Part shown: piece by piece, positions 1-8,498 of the stretch
Layout: the number at the start of each line of letters is the position of its first letter
How positions within the stretch are numbered: the stretch's first letter is position 1
Assembly (NCBI GenBank): GCA_001872995.1
Contig: MNXO01000074.1
Coordinates: 1 to 8,546, forward strand
Reading direction: 5' to 3'
From: Bacteroidetes bacterium CG2_30_32_10
GTDB taxonomy: Bacteria; Bacteroidota; Bacteroidia; Bacteroidales; CG2-30-32-10
Length of the DNA stretch: 8,546 bases
The notes under the pieces: generated by a model
What the model was told of the DNA's origin: nothing
Database searches by the model: none
What the model saw: only the letters and a program-made list of their open reading frames with translations
Made by a program: the position numbers and the translations under genes

Positions 1-1
1 A

Positions 2-1231
2 ACTGAGCGGAAACAAATGCTTAACAATTTAGAAAACAAAATAAGCATTCGCACCAGAGACCTTGCCTTAGTAAACGACCAATTGCAGCTCGAACTTTAC
101 GAACGAAAAAAACAAGAAGAACGACTACGATTTTCTGAGAACCTTAACAACACCACTATTAATGCCATCAACGATTATATTTTTGTGATAGACGCAAATT
201 TAAATGTGTTGATGTATAATGATGCCATTAAGCAATACATTAGAAAAGCTTATGCCGAAAAGAAAAGTACCGAAATCAACATCAAAGGAAAAAAAATTGA
301 CGTGGTTTTTCCAGAATTTAAGCAAGAAATAATAAAAAAATATGATGAAATATTAGCAAATCGTAACGGATTTTCAGATACTATCGAAGTTTCAAGAAAT
401 GAGAAACCTGCTTTCTACGAAATAAAAGCGATACCTGTAGTAGCTAATGAAAAGGTTTTTCAAATAGTTACTTATATGCACGATATAACTCAATTGGTGC
501 AAGTTGAGGAAGAAATAAAACTAAATCTACAAAGAGAAAAGGAACTTAATTTGCTAAAAACACGTTTTATTTCGGTGGTTTCGCACGAATTTAGAACCCC
601 CTTGGCAAGTATTCAGTCGAGCATTCAACTCATCGAAAGATACCGACACAAAATGAATGAAGAAAAAATTGGGTATTTGTTTTCTGGTATCTATGAAACT
701 ATAAGGTATTCAAACATTCTATTAGATGATATTTCTATCATTGGCAAAGACGAAAGTGGAAGGTTAGAAATAAATTATACCAAATGCGATATTAAGATAA
801 TTTGTAACCAGTGTATTATTGATACCAAAGCATTATATGGCGAAAACACGCTAATCAACTTTTCAATAAATCAGAACATCGAAGAGGTAATGGTTGACGA
901 AAGTCTGTTGAGGCATGTGCTCAATAATATTTTGTCAAATGCTGTAAAATATTCAGATGCAAGCAAAGCAGTGAAATTTGATGTTGATTTAAAAGCTAAA
1001 AACATTATTTTCACAATAGAAGATAGTGGTAGAGGCATTCCTGAAAAAGATTTAGCTCAAATTTATGAACCATTTCACAGGGCTTCTAATGTAGAATCAG
1101 TAAAAGGAACTGGTTTGGGATTGGCAATTGTTAAGCGATGTGTCGAATTGCACAAAGGAACCATCGTGTTAAAAAGCATATTAAGCAAAGGAACTACGGT
1201 AACCATTAAGATACCTTATAAAAAAAAATAG
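2..1231 (+). CDS. PAS-domain sensor histidine kinase, 5' end cut by the window
   Basis: This is a two-component sensor kinase that autophosphorylates on a histidine and passes the phosphate to a response regulator not seen here. Numbering from the first ATG in view (position 17), residues 1-40 are a charged coiled coil, about 40-165 a PAS-like sensory domain, and about 175-245 a HisKA dimerisation domain with H-box SHEFRTPL (His190). The HATPase_c domain follows, with N-box SNAVKYS (Asn308), G1 box DSGRGIP (from Asp336), F box EPFHR (351-355) and G2 box GTGLGLAIV (364-372). All catalytic boxes are intact and there is no receiver domain. The frame is open to the window edge (TERKQ before the ATG), and the ATG falls inside a coiled coil typical of kinase linkers, so the true start and any sensor or membrane segments probably lie to the left. 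It converges on the minus-strand operon. The ligand is unknown. Confidence 0.93.
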   Translation, partial: TERKQMLNNLENKISIRTRDLALVNDQLQLELYERKKQEERLRFSENLNNTTINAINDYIFVIDANLNVLMYNDAIKQYIRKAYAEKKSTEINIKGKKIDVVFPEFKQEIIKKYDEILANRNGFSDTIEVSRNEKPAFYEIKAIPVVANEKVFQIVTYMHDITQLVQVEEEIKLNLQREKELNLLKTRFISVVSHEFRTPLASIQSSIQLIERYRHKMNEEKIGYLFSGIYETIRYSNILLDDISIIGKDESGRLEINYTKCDIKIICNQCIIDTKALYGENTLINFSINQNIEEVMVDESLLRHVLNNILSNAVKYSDASKAVKFDVDLKAKNIIFTIEDSGRGIPEKDLAQIYEPFHRASNVESVKGTGLGLAIVKRCVELHKGTIVLKSILSKGTTVTIKIPYKKK

Positions 1232-1252
1232 AATTATAGTATTAATGCTTCT

Positions 1253-1276
1253 TTGAATAGAGTTGCTTCAATTTTT
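1253..1276 (+). terminator. weak hairpin plus T-run after the kinase gene
   Basis: TTGAA at 1253-1257 pairs with TTCAA at 1267-1271 around a 9-base loop, followed by five T's at 1272-1276. The position, 21 bases after the kinase stop in the gap between convergent genes, fits an intrinsic terminator. The stem is only five pairs and AT-rich, so this is a tentative call. No better hairpin is seen for the minus-strand operon. Confidence 0.25.
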
Positions 1277-1302
1277 AAATATTATTAAAGAAAATTATAA
1301 CA

Positions 1303-2037
1303 CTAATTTTCCCAAACATCGTATCCATACCAAGTTCCAATATCATAATTGCCATCTATAGCGACAAATATTAATCCGTTTGCAAAAGAAAGTGAAAATC
1401 CATAATCACCATCCGAAATCTTAATAGTTTTAATACTTTTCCCCTTCAAATCGTAGATATAAATTTTACTACGTTCCGAATTCCAGGTATAAATATGTTT
1501 TTTATCTACAGCAATAGTAGATTGTCCCGTAGTAAATTGATTTCCATGATTAAGACCGATTAAAGTCTTTTTCAATTTGCCTTTTGGGAAACTAAATATT
1601 TTGCAAACACCTTCATCAAAATAGTATAAACTTTTACCATCTGGGCTAAAGGCTAAATTTGCTTGGTTGTTTTCATAAATATTTTCTAATACTAATTTAT
1701 ACTCGCCATTTTCAAGATTTGTAATTTTATAAATATTGCCATCATAGCAATTTACGTATAAAGCCTTATCTTTTGTATTATACATAATAGACCTCATATC
1801 CAACTCCATCGAATATGAATTTAATAAATCACCTTCAAAACTTAACTTATTAATTTGCCCTTTAGATGGCACTCCACCGTTGCAGGTATAGTAATTTGTG
1901 CCATCACTGGTAATATGAGCATTGTGTGTTTTAGGGTCTTCACTAAAAGTGATTTTAGGTTGTAAGGTTTGTGCTTTCCCAATATTGAAAAGGAAAAAAA
2001 TAAAAGTTAAAATAGAAAAAAATTTAATTGTTTTCAT
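1303..2037 (-). CDS. small secreted beta-propeller-like protein of unknown function
   Basis: This 244-residue protein has a clear Sec signal peptide: MKTIKF, a hydrophobic stretch rich in F, I and L, then cleavage near residue 22 at GKA-Q. There is no lipobox cysteine. The rest is a series of short beta-rich repeats of the propeller type, with phrases such as GQINKLSFEG, GNIYKITNLENG, LAFSPDGKSLYYF and SKIYIYDLKGKSIKTI, in which a strand pair ends in a G/D turn. About four to six blades could fit, fewer residues than most closed propellers use. It has no recognisable T9SS C-terminal sorting domain, so it is probably periplasmic or held by a partner. It starts 43 bases after the PorU2 stop with no evident promoter or terminator between, so it is likely the last gene of that operon. 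The exact family is not recognised, and calling it a propeller is inference from the repeat pattern. Confidence 0.8.
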   Translation of the reverse strand: MKTIKFFSILTFIFFLFNIGKAQTLQPKITFSEDPKTHNAHITSDGTNYYTCNGGVPSKGQINKLSFEGDLLNSYSMELDMRSIMYNTKDKALYVNCYDGNIYKITNLENGEYKLVLENIYENNQANLAFSPDGKSLYYFDEGVCKIFSFPKGKLKKTLIGLNHGNQFTTGQSTIAVDKKHIYTWNSERSKIYIYDLKGKSIKTIKISDGDYGFSLSFANGLIFVAIDGNYDIGTWYGYDVWEN

Positions 2038-2080
2038 AATACATTGGTTTTAAGTTAATAATGTAAAATTAAAAATTATT

Positions 2081-5000
2081 TTATCGAATAATATACATTT
2101 TCCCAAATTCCTTAGTAAAGTATTTACTTGCATTGGTGTTTTTTTTCTCAATACTATTTCCATTAATATTTGTAACAACTCTATAAAGGTAAACGCCGTT
2201 AGCCAATATATCGCCAAATTCATCTTTTCCATCCCAAGCATAATCGGTAATATTTCTGCCTATATGAATCGGACCTATTTCATCTTGAAGTATTTCTTTT
2301 ACAATTTTCCCTGTAATGGTCATTATTTGTATTTTAAAATAAGATGGCATTTCCGAACCAGTCAATACAAATACAAATCTGGTTGAAGTAGAAAATGGAT
2401 TGGGCCAATTAACTACATCTGTGATGGTTGATTTATTAATAACCTCAAAAGAAATTTTGTAATCAATATCTCCCGATTTATTGTTTGTTACATCTTTCGC
2501 CTGAACAATTAACTGATAAATGCCATCCATAGGAAACGTTCCATTATACTCAATTTTACAAGAATTTTTAGGGAGAGAAGCAGGAATAAACTTCATTATT
2601 TCGACACCATGGTTAGAAAAATAAATTCTATGAGGAGTTATAGCATTTGGGTCTTGAATAAACACTTTAAAACTTGAAGTGTCGTTGAGTGGTAAGTATT
2701 TATTTTCGTCAGAGAGCGAAATTTGAATAAGTGGTTTTGCAGAAACGATGTCGTTATTCATAATATGAACGCCATCGAAAGTAACATCAAGCATCGGATT
2801 GGTTTTATCAGATGCTACAAAAAAAGGTATTTCACCAATATTATTGAAGTGATATTGTTCTAATTGGTCGTTATTGGGGTTTACCTCTATCCACAAATTA
2901 TTATTTCCCGAAATTCCTTTGGTAGATGCGGTGATGGTATCTATTAATATATCACCAGCGGGGTGTTTACGTTGTCGTGGATAGGGAATTGAGTGTACAA
3001 GTCTATTTTTATCAACAATCCAATAATTTACAAGTAAGCTATCCATATTAAATTCGCTAATATTGTGTATTGCAGTAGAAAAACTTAATAATTCTCCTTC
3101 CTGTAAAGTATCATTATAAAAAGTATAATGAATAGAAGGGTCTAAAGCAGTTTCTGGCACACCATCAAAAATTACCTGCCATCTTTTCATTTGCGCAGGT
3201 GTGTGTAGAGAATCGTCTCGCATCTTTACAATCAATTTCATATATGGATAAGTATTGGCGTTAATTCTGCCTTCCAAATTATAAATATCTGCAGAATCGG
3301 GCGGAAGGTTCGAAATCAAAGTATCTATTTCGCCAGACAATTTAATTCCAATAACACTTAACCTGACAGAATCCTTTGAAATGGAATTTCTGAATTGCTT
3401 ACTCTTCGTTGAATTAATAACATTACTTGATTTATTCCATCGAAAAGCAATTTCGCTACTCGATATTCTCCAATGAATAGATTTCCATTTTACAGAAGGA
3501 CCAATTATTTCAGATTCAATATACCCTTCATTCCATTTGGTTTTAATACTATCTTTGTGAGAGATAATTGAAGTTGGCGAAGGAGCTATTACTTCATTTG
3601 CATCACCGATATTTGCTCCTTTAATACCAAAAATAATATACGGGATATTATTTGGAACTCCTCTAATATAAGCACTACCAATAGATTCAAAGGCTAATTT
3701 CAAACGTTCATTGAAATGTTGAGCATTGATGCTTCTATGACTAAAAGCCAAAACATAATAACCATCTGGGACACCCTCAATAAGTGCGGAAATTCTATTA
3801 AACCAAACAGTATCTGGTAGCAAAACAGAGGGTGGGTGATACTGATTTGGAGGAGGCGTGGCGGTATAATAATCAAATGCAGGAACATCATAAGAAGCAC
3901 AATGATGATTTCCATATATTCCAATAGAATTTACTACATCAGCTACTCTACTAATCCAAGGTTCACCGGAAACAGGATTAATAATTGCAAATTTTATTCC
4001 ATTACCATCGTCACTGGTACATGACCATTGATTTTCTATCACATTATTAATCTTATACCACTCTTCTGCCCAAGCTATATATGGATAATAACCTGTTTGA
4101 ATATTAATGCTTTTAAAATTATTAACAAATTCAAACTTTCTTAAAGGACGATTGAAAGTAACATACTTGTATTTATCGTTTTTAAACTGAAAAAAATGAG
4201 CCTGGCTCCATCCACCTTTACCATTAATATATTGAAATGAGCTTTCTCGCCAATTATATACTCCATTTGTTGGTTGTAAGGTTACACGCCAATAATAGAC
4301 TGTGCTATCTTGCATAAATAGTGGTGGAGTATATTTAACTACACCACCACCAACCTGAGTAACCACTTCGCTTATTTTAAAAGGACTATTAAAAGTATCA
4401 GTAGTATCAATTTCAAAAATGTAATTAGCAGTTTGTGTTGTAAAAATGCCTATAGAGGCTTTTAATGTGATACCTTGCGATGGAACAATAGCATAATTGT
4501 AAGGATAAACAGGAACAATATCTGCAGATTGAATAAGTAGGTCAACCGTAGTGGTATTATTGTTTTCATTTAGTTCAAGTATTTCATTATAAGAATCTAA
4601 AGTTATTTTTAAATGATTTAACCCAATTCCTTTAGCAATATCAATAGGAAGTTTAAAAGAAATTGTGTCTTTGTATTTGGTAGCAATAATATTCTTCACA
4701 TACTTATCTTGAATAATCCCTTCGGGGTATGTTCTAACTAATTCAACTTTAAAAGAATCGTCAATGGCTTTACCAATATTGGTTGAAACGAAGTAAACAA
4801 TAAAAGAATCAACGGCAGAAGTTACAGTTGTAGGAGAATAATAAACATCGGAAGCAGTGATTTCATAATCAGGATTGGTTTGTGAATTAGGAATAATGGC
4901 GGGGTCGCCATGCAAAGTCATCCCATAACACACATGTTTAATGTAATCATGCGAAGGATAGCTATTTTGCAGATTGTTTATGGTTTGTTGTATGCATAAT

Positions 5001-7229
5001 CCTATTGGTTTTCCATAGTTTTTATAAGTAATATTTTTATATAGTTCATTAGAGTAAGTATTTAATTCAAAAGGACCAGATAATGAAATTGTACCAAGAT
5101 AACCAATAGCACCTTTGTTTTCAATTAATATAAAAACTTCGCTGGAGATAGCACCTACACTAAAAATATCACCTGCAAAACAAGAATTAGCTAATAGAAA
5201 TGGATATTTGCCATAATTGTTATATTCAGCAGGGTCATCAATGCTTTGGTCAAATCCAATGCCTGCGGCATGTCCAAAAAATGTCATTAACGAAACACCA
5301 TTATTTATAATGTTTTTTAACGAATCTGATTGATTAATTTGAATAGGAGCAGAAGATGTTTTAAGAAATGTTCTCACATAACCCCCGTATAAAGTATCTT
5401 CAACAATTCTTTTAAAGTTATTTAGATATGCAGCTAATATACCCTGCTCGTGTGCATCTGCACCTCCCCCAAAATGAAGTATGTTTTTCATCCATAACTC
5501 GGGGTTCTTTTGAGCAAATTCATATTGCATCACTTTATTGAGATAAATAGACACTTGTTGCGGTGTTGAAGCACTTAAACGACCTGTAGGGATATCAGGT
5601 TTAAAAAGAACATCGTTGATGCCAGAAGTTAAAAGATTATCAGAAGGAGGGTCGCCATAAGTAGGCACTAAAGTTCCATTATAATAAATGGGGTTTTTCC
5701 TATAGCAAGTGAGTGTTGATGAAGAGACACCTGCTTTGAACGATTTACCAATTAAAAATAGATATTTAGGAGGTGCATTAAAGTTCGAGATAGCAAATCT
5801 GCAAAAGTTACGAATAGCTAAAGGATTTTTCCTAATTCCATAAGAAAACTGGTCATATAGTTCATCAACATCCGCCAATAATACGTTATAGAAAGGTGGA
5901 TTTGATTTTCTGTAGTTCTTGTATTCCTCTGCTTCATTCCACAAGCTCTTATGAGAAACTATAAGATAGTCGGTATTTGAATAGGTTGGTAAGTTATAAT
6001 TAGTGAATTTAGCGTAAGAAGAAGGGTTTGTTGTAACTGGCAAAATTAAATTAACATTCATTAGTTGTTCATCGGAGGTAATAAAACATTCTTTTTCTCC
6101 GCTACCATTTGGAATTAGTGTTTTGAAATTAGAGCCACTACGGACTATCTTTATTCTCTTATGATTAGTAATATCATATATTCGAGCAGTATCATTAGTA
6201 GCTATAATTAAGTTTGAAAAAGTATAATATGCTTTTGGTTGTAATGCATTTGGAACGATTAGAGAGTAGGTAGTAGAATTTTCGAGGTTTAGCGAATGAG
6301 GATATTTAATATCAATATAAGCAATGGTATTTATGTCCACATCGCTGTTTTGATCATTAATAGGAGTAAATGTAAAAGAAGTACTACTGCCTAAAACAGA
6401 GCTTGCAATAGAACGTGTCATTAATTTTTGTGTATATCCTTCATAAATAGTGTCTATGGTAATGCCTGCAAATACAATTCTGGCGTGGTGGTCTGGTACA
6501 ACTGGAGCATAATTGGAAGCCCCAATAAGTAAAAATTTTATTTCAGCATTTGGACCCGAAGCATACGCATTGGTTGTAGAAATATTTTTAGTAACAGGAA
6601 GAATATTTGGTACAGTTAATCCACTTCTCATATAAAAACCACCATCAAACCAGCCTTTTCCTGTAGTGTATTCTGGCAAAGGAACGAGATTGTATAATTT
6701 TGGTTCCCCAGAAAAATAAGTACCTACATAATCCTCTCGCGAAACTTTCATAAAATAAGTTGCAGGAGCGTAACTACTAAAATTTTCGTCGGTTTCGAGT
6801 TGCAAGCGTCTATTATTTATCGAAGCATTCCAAGTGATATAATAAGTTGACGTATCATTAAACATACTATAATTTGGATTTGGTTGGTCAGCAGGATTTA
6901 AATATATATAAGAATCAAACCAACCATCATTTTTTTTTGCCATAAAACTCAATGAAATCATCAGTATTAAACACACCATCACTCTGACCTTTAATATAAA
7001 TATATTCTTCATTACCTCTTCCAAAAATCTGAATACTTCTAGGGTCAACACTATTAATGGGAAATCCTGAATTTAAAAGGGTTGTATAATTAATTTTATA
7101 TACTCCATTTTGAAATAAACTGAACTTATAATATTGTTGATTATAATTAATCCATTCATTACCTAAAGGCTGAGCCAATAAATATAGAGGGAACATTAAT
7201 ATAATTAGTATATTTAAAAATAATTTCAT
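2081..7229 (-). CDS. porU2: PorU2-like C25 cysteine peptidase, putative type IX secretion sortase, with a one-base frameshift
   Basis: This is probably a surface or periplasmic gingipain-fold peptidase related to PorU, the T9SS sortase that removes cargo sorting domains. Reading the A9 tract at 6930-6938 as A8 gives one 1715-residue protein. A signal peptide occupies residues 1-19 (LLA-Q). A beta-rich N-terminal region leads to the C25 domain at about 421-781. Its FFGHAAG motif (His653, codon 5272-5270) and NSCFAGD motif (Cys683, codon 5182-5180) supply the catalytic dyad. A CARDB-like Ig domain follows (about 788-900, ELNENNNTTTVDLLI), then a further Ig/Fn3-like domain. Next come GGWSQAHFFQF (1005-1015) and GPSVKWKSIHW (about 1243-1253), stretches I recall from PorU2-type proteins. 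A second CARDB-like region and a C-terminal T9SS/FlgD-like domain (about 1605-1715, NWPNPF to GVYLYRV) complete it. It is longer than the roughly 1150-residue Porphyromonas PorU. The uninterrupted frame upstream of the A tract ends at TGA after codon 100, and the larger open frame runs from 7051 to 2081. The sortase role is inference. Confidence 0.88.
6927..7229 (-). CDS. N-terminal fragment of the PorU2-like protein, ending at the frameshift stop
   Basis: As the sequence stands, translation from the ATG at 7229 makes only 100 residues: a signal peptide (MKLFLNILIILMFPLYLLA, cut before Q) and the first beta-rich segment, ending EFYGKKK at a TGA. The segment from NEWINYNQQYYKF to DDFIEFYGKK, continued by NDGWFDSYIYLNP in the other frame, reads as one uninterrupted PorU2-type N-terminus. 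That is why it is treated as part of the large gene and not as an independent small protein. The start is supported by the signal peptide, by an A-rich leader just upstream (AAAGTAAATAAA), and by lying 33 bases after the stop of the preceding gene. Confidence 0.8.
   Translation of the reverse strand: MKLFLNILIILMFPLYLLAQPLGNEWINYNQQYYKFSLFQNGVYKINYTTLLNSGFPINSVDPRSIQIFGRGNEEYIYIKGQSDGVFNTDDFIEFYGKKK
6930..6938 (-). other. A9 homopolymer at the PorU2 frameshift
   Basis: The coding strand reads GGC, nine A's, TGATGG. In the upstream frame this is Gly-Lys-Lys-Lys-stop. Removing one A gives Gly-Lys-Lys-Asn-Asp-Gly-Trp, which continues into the rest of the protein. The needed change is loss of one base, equivalent to a +1 shift by the ribosome. 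An A9 tract is prone to sequencing error, replication slippage and RNA polymerase slippage. Confidence 0.85.
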
Positions 7230-7262
7230 TTTATTTACTTTATTTTAGCCAGTTTTGTATTA

Positions 7263-8393
7263 CTACTTCATTGGACTTGCTTTCCTTATTTTATTAAGAT
7301 TAACTTTTAAAGAAAATATATTTGAATAAAGGGCAATAGAGCTATTTCCAATGTCTGTAAGAGCATAATCAATAGAAACAACATCTTTTATATTTACACC
7401 AATACCAACATTAGGTTGAAATGTAGTGATTTTTTTATTTGAAATGTCTGTTTCCTTTTGAATATTACCAATGCCACCTCTAAGAAAAACAATATTGGTA
7501 TAACCAAGTTCAAGTCCAATATGTGGGTCGATGCTAAATGGCTTGCTTTTAATAAGCACGTTTCTTTTCCCATCAGTGCTAACATCAATATCAACGATAG
7601 GTAAGACGTTTAGTTTATTGAAAAAAGTAAATTTTCTGCTTGCACCAAAGATAAATTTCGGTAATGTAAGTTCAATGGAGTTATTAGGGATTTCATTTTC
7701 GGTAACAGTAAAAACTTCTTTCATTTCGTCGGTAAGATTAAAGCTCCAAGCATTGAAAGTAGTAGTAATATCTCTTGCCATCAATCCAAACTTCCAATTT
7801 TTATAATCATATTGGGCAGCAGCATCAATACCAAATCCCCAAGATGAAGCAAAATCGCCTGCTTTTCGTCTTATTATTTTGGCATTTAAGCCTAAACGTA
7901 ATCCTTGAATTTTTGTTTTTCTCCCATAAGAAAAAATAAAAGCATAATCGGCAGCAGAGAAGGATTTAATGCGGTCCCAATTGATGTTGCCTTCTGCATC
8001 AATTAATTCGGAAGTATCAGGAATGCCATCTATTGCAAAACGAATAAAAGAAATGCCTAAAGCACCTGTTTTATCAATTTTTGAAGCAAAAGCACCATAA
8101 TCATACTTAGCAATACCAGCAAAATATTCAGCATGCATAAGCGATACTTGTACATCAGTAGGTATCAAAACTAAACCGGCAGGGTTCCAATAAGCTGAGG
8201 TAACATCATCAACAATAGCAACTGTAGAATTTGATAATGACAACGCCCGAGCACCAACGCCTATTGATAAAAATTCATTACTATATTTACGTGTTTGTGC
8301 AATGGTGGTGTCTATTGATATTGCTACCAAAAAAGCGAATACTAAAATTAGTTTAAATACCCACGCATAAATATTATGAAATGCTTTGTACAC
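7263..8393 (-). CDS. PorV/PorQ-family outer-membrane beta-barrel protein
   Basis: This 376-residue protein belongs to the PorV/PorQ group of FadL-like outer-membrane barrels, which in the T9SS bind translocated cargo or PorZ and present it to the PorU sortase. A long signal peptide occupies residues 1-32 (TIA-Q). The family signature follows: FLSIGVGARALSLSNS (41-56), then a DDV turn and AYWNPAGL (67-74). The remainder alternates amphipathic strands, for example GLRLGLNAKIIRRKAG and IGLELGYTNIVFLRGGIG, and ends in a strand-like SNIFSLKVNLNKI. The length suits the family. The start is GTG at 8393-8391: it gives the whole signal peptide, and the same frame has a TAA eight codons upstream with no ATG in between. 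As first gene of the operon, just upstream of the PorU2-like gene, it is the likely partner of that peptidase. Sequence alone does not separate PorV-like from PorQ-like function. Confidence 0.88.
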   Translation of the reverse strand: MYKAFHNIYAWVFKLILVFAFLVAISIDTTIAQTRKYSNEFLSIGVGARALSLSNSTVAIVDDVTSAYWNPAGLVLIPTDVQVSLMHAEYFAGIAKYDYGAFASKIDKTGALGISFIRFAIDGIPDTSELIDAEGNINWDRIKSFSAADYAFIFSYGRKTKIQGLRLGLNAKIIRRKAGDFASSWGFGIDAAAQYDYKNWKFGLMARDITTTFNAWSFNLTDEMKEVFTVTENEIPNNSIELTLPKFIFGASRKFTFFNKLNVLPIVDIDVSTDGKRNVLIKSKPFSIDPHIGLELGYTNIVFLRGGIGNIQKETDISNKKITTFQPNVGIGVNIKDVVSIDYALTDIGNSSIALYSNIFSLKVNLNKIRKASPMK

Positions 8394-8433
8394 CAGATTT
8401 ATATCGTTAATAAATTATTCATTATTAAACAAT

Positions 8434-8465
8434 CAAAGTTAAGAAAAGAAACTTAAATAGCCAAA
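8434..8465 (-). promoter_or_regulatory. Bacteroidetes-type promoter for the PorV-PorU2-propeller operon
   Basis: On the minus strand, TTTG (8465-8462) is followed by a 20-base spacer and TAACTTTG (8441-8434). This matches the Bacteroidetes -33 TTTG and -7 TAnnTTTG consensus, with spacing inside the range known for Flavobacterium and Bacteroides. Transcription would start near 8427, leaving a leader of about 35 bases before the GTG start codon. Confidence 0.65.
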
Positions 8466-8498
8466 AAATTTGTATTTATGTAAAAACTAAAAAATAAA

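Noticed and set aside
1220..1228. A9 tract at the end of the kinase gene as a second frameshift site
   Set aside because: It encodes the last three Lys codons before the stop. A length change would only add or alter a few terminal residues, and all kinase boxes are complete before it.
1232..1302. A bidirectional terminator serving both convergent transcripts
   Set aside because: The only stem found has five pairs, and the T-run is present on the plus-strand side only. On the minus strand the next T-run is some 25 bases further on, inside the end of the kinase gene.
2050..2241. Short open frame antiparallel or parallel to the PorU2 3' end
   Set aside because: It shares bases with the conserved C-terminal domain in another frame and resembles no family. 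It is a shadow of the real gene.
3836..4024. Plus-strand open frame opposite PorU2
   Set aside because: It is antisense to the peptidase gene, has low complexity and no recognisable motif.
6927..6938. Programmed -1 ribosomal frameshifting at the A9 tract
   Set aside because: The downstream frame is reached by +1 (or -2), not -1, so a classic slippery -1 site would not join the two pieces.
6942..7051. The first ~37 residues of the long open frame (from 7051) as the true N-terminus of PorU2
   Set aside because: They overlap the N-terminal fragment in another frame. That fragment carries a better placed signal peptide and sequence continuous with the family, and starts 33 bases after the previous gene.
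7531..7806. Plus-strand open frame opposite the PorV-like gene
   Set aside because: It lies wholly within a well-supported barrel gene and its hydrophobic content mirrors the antisense of beta-strands. There is no promoter or leader.
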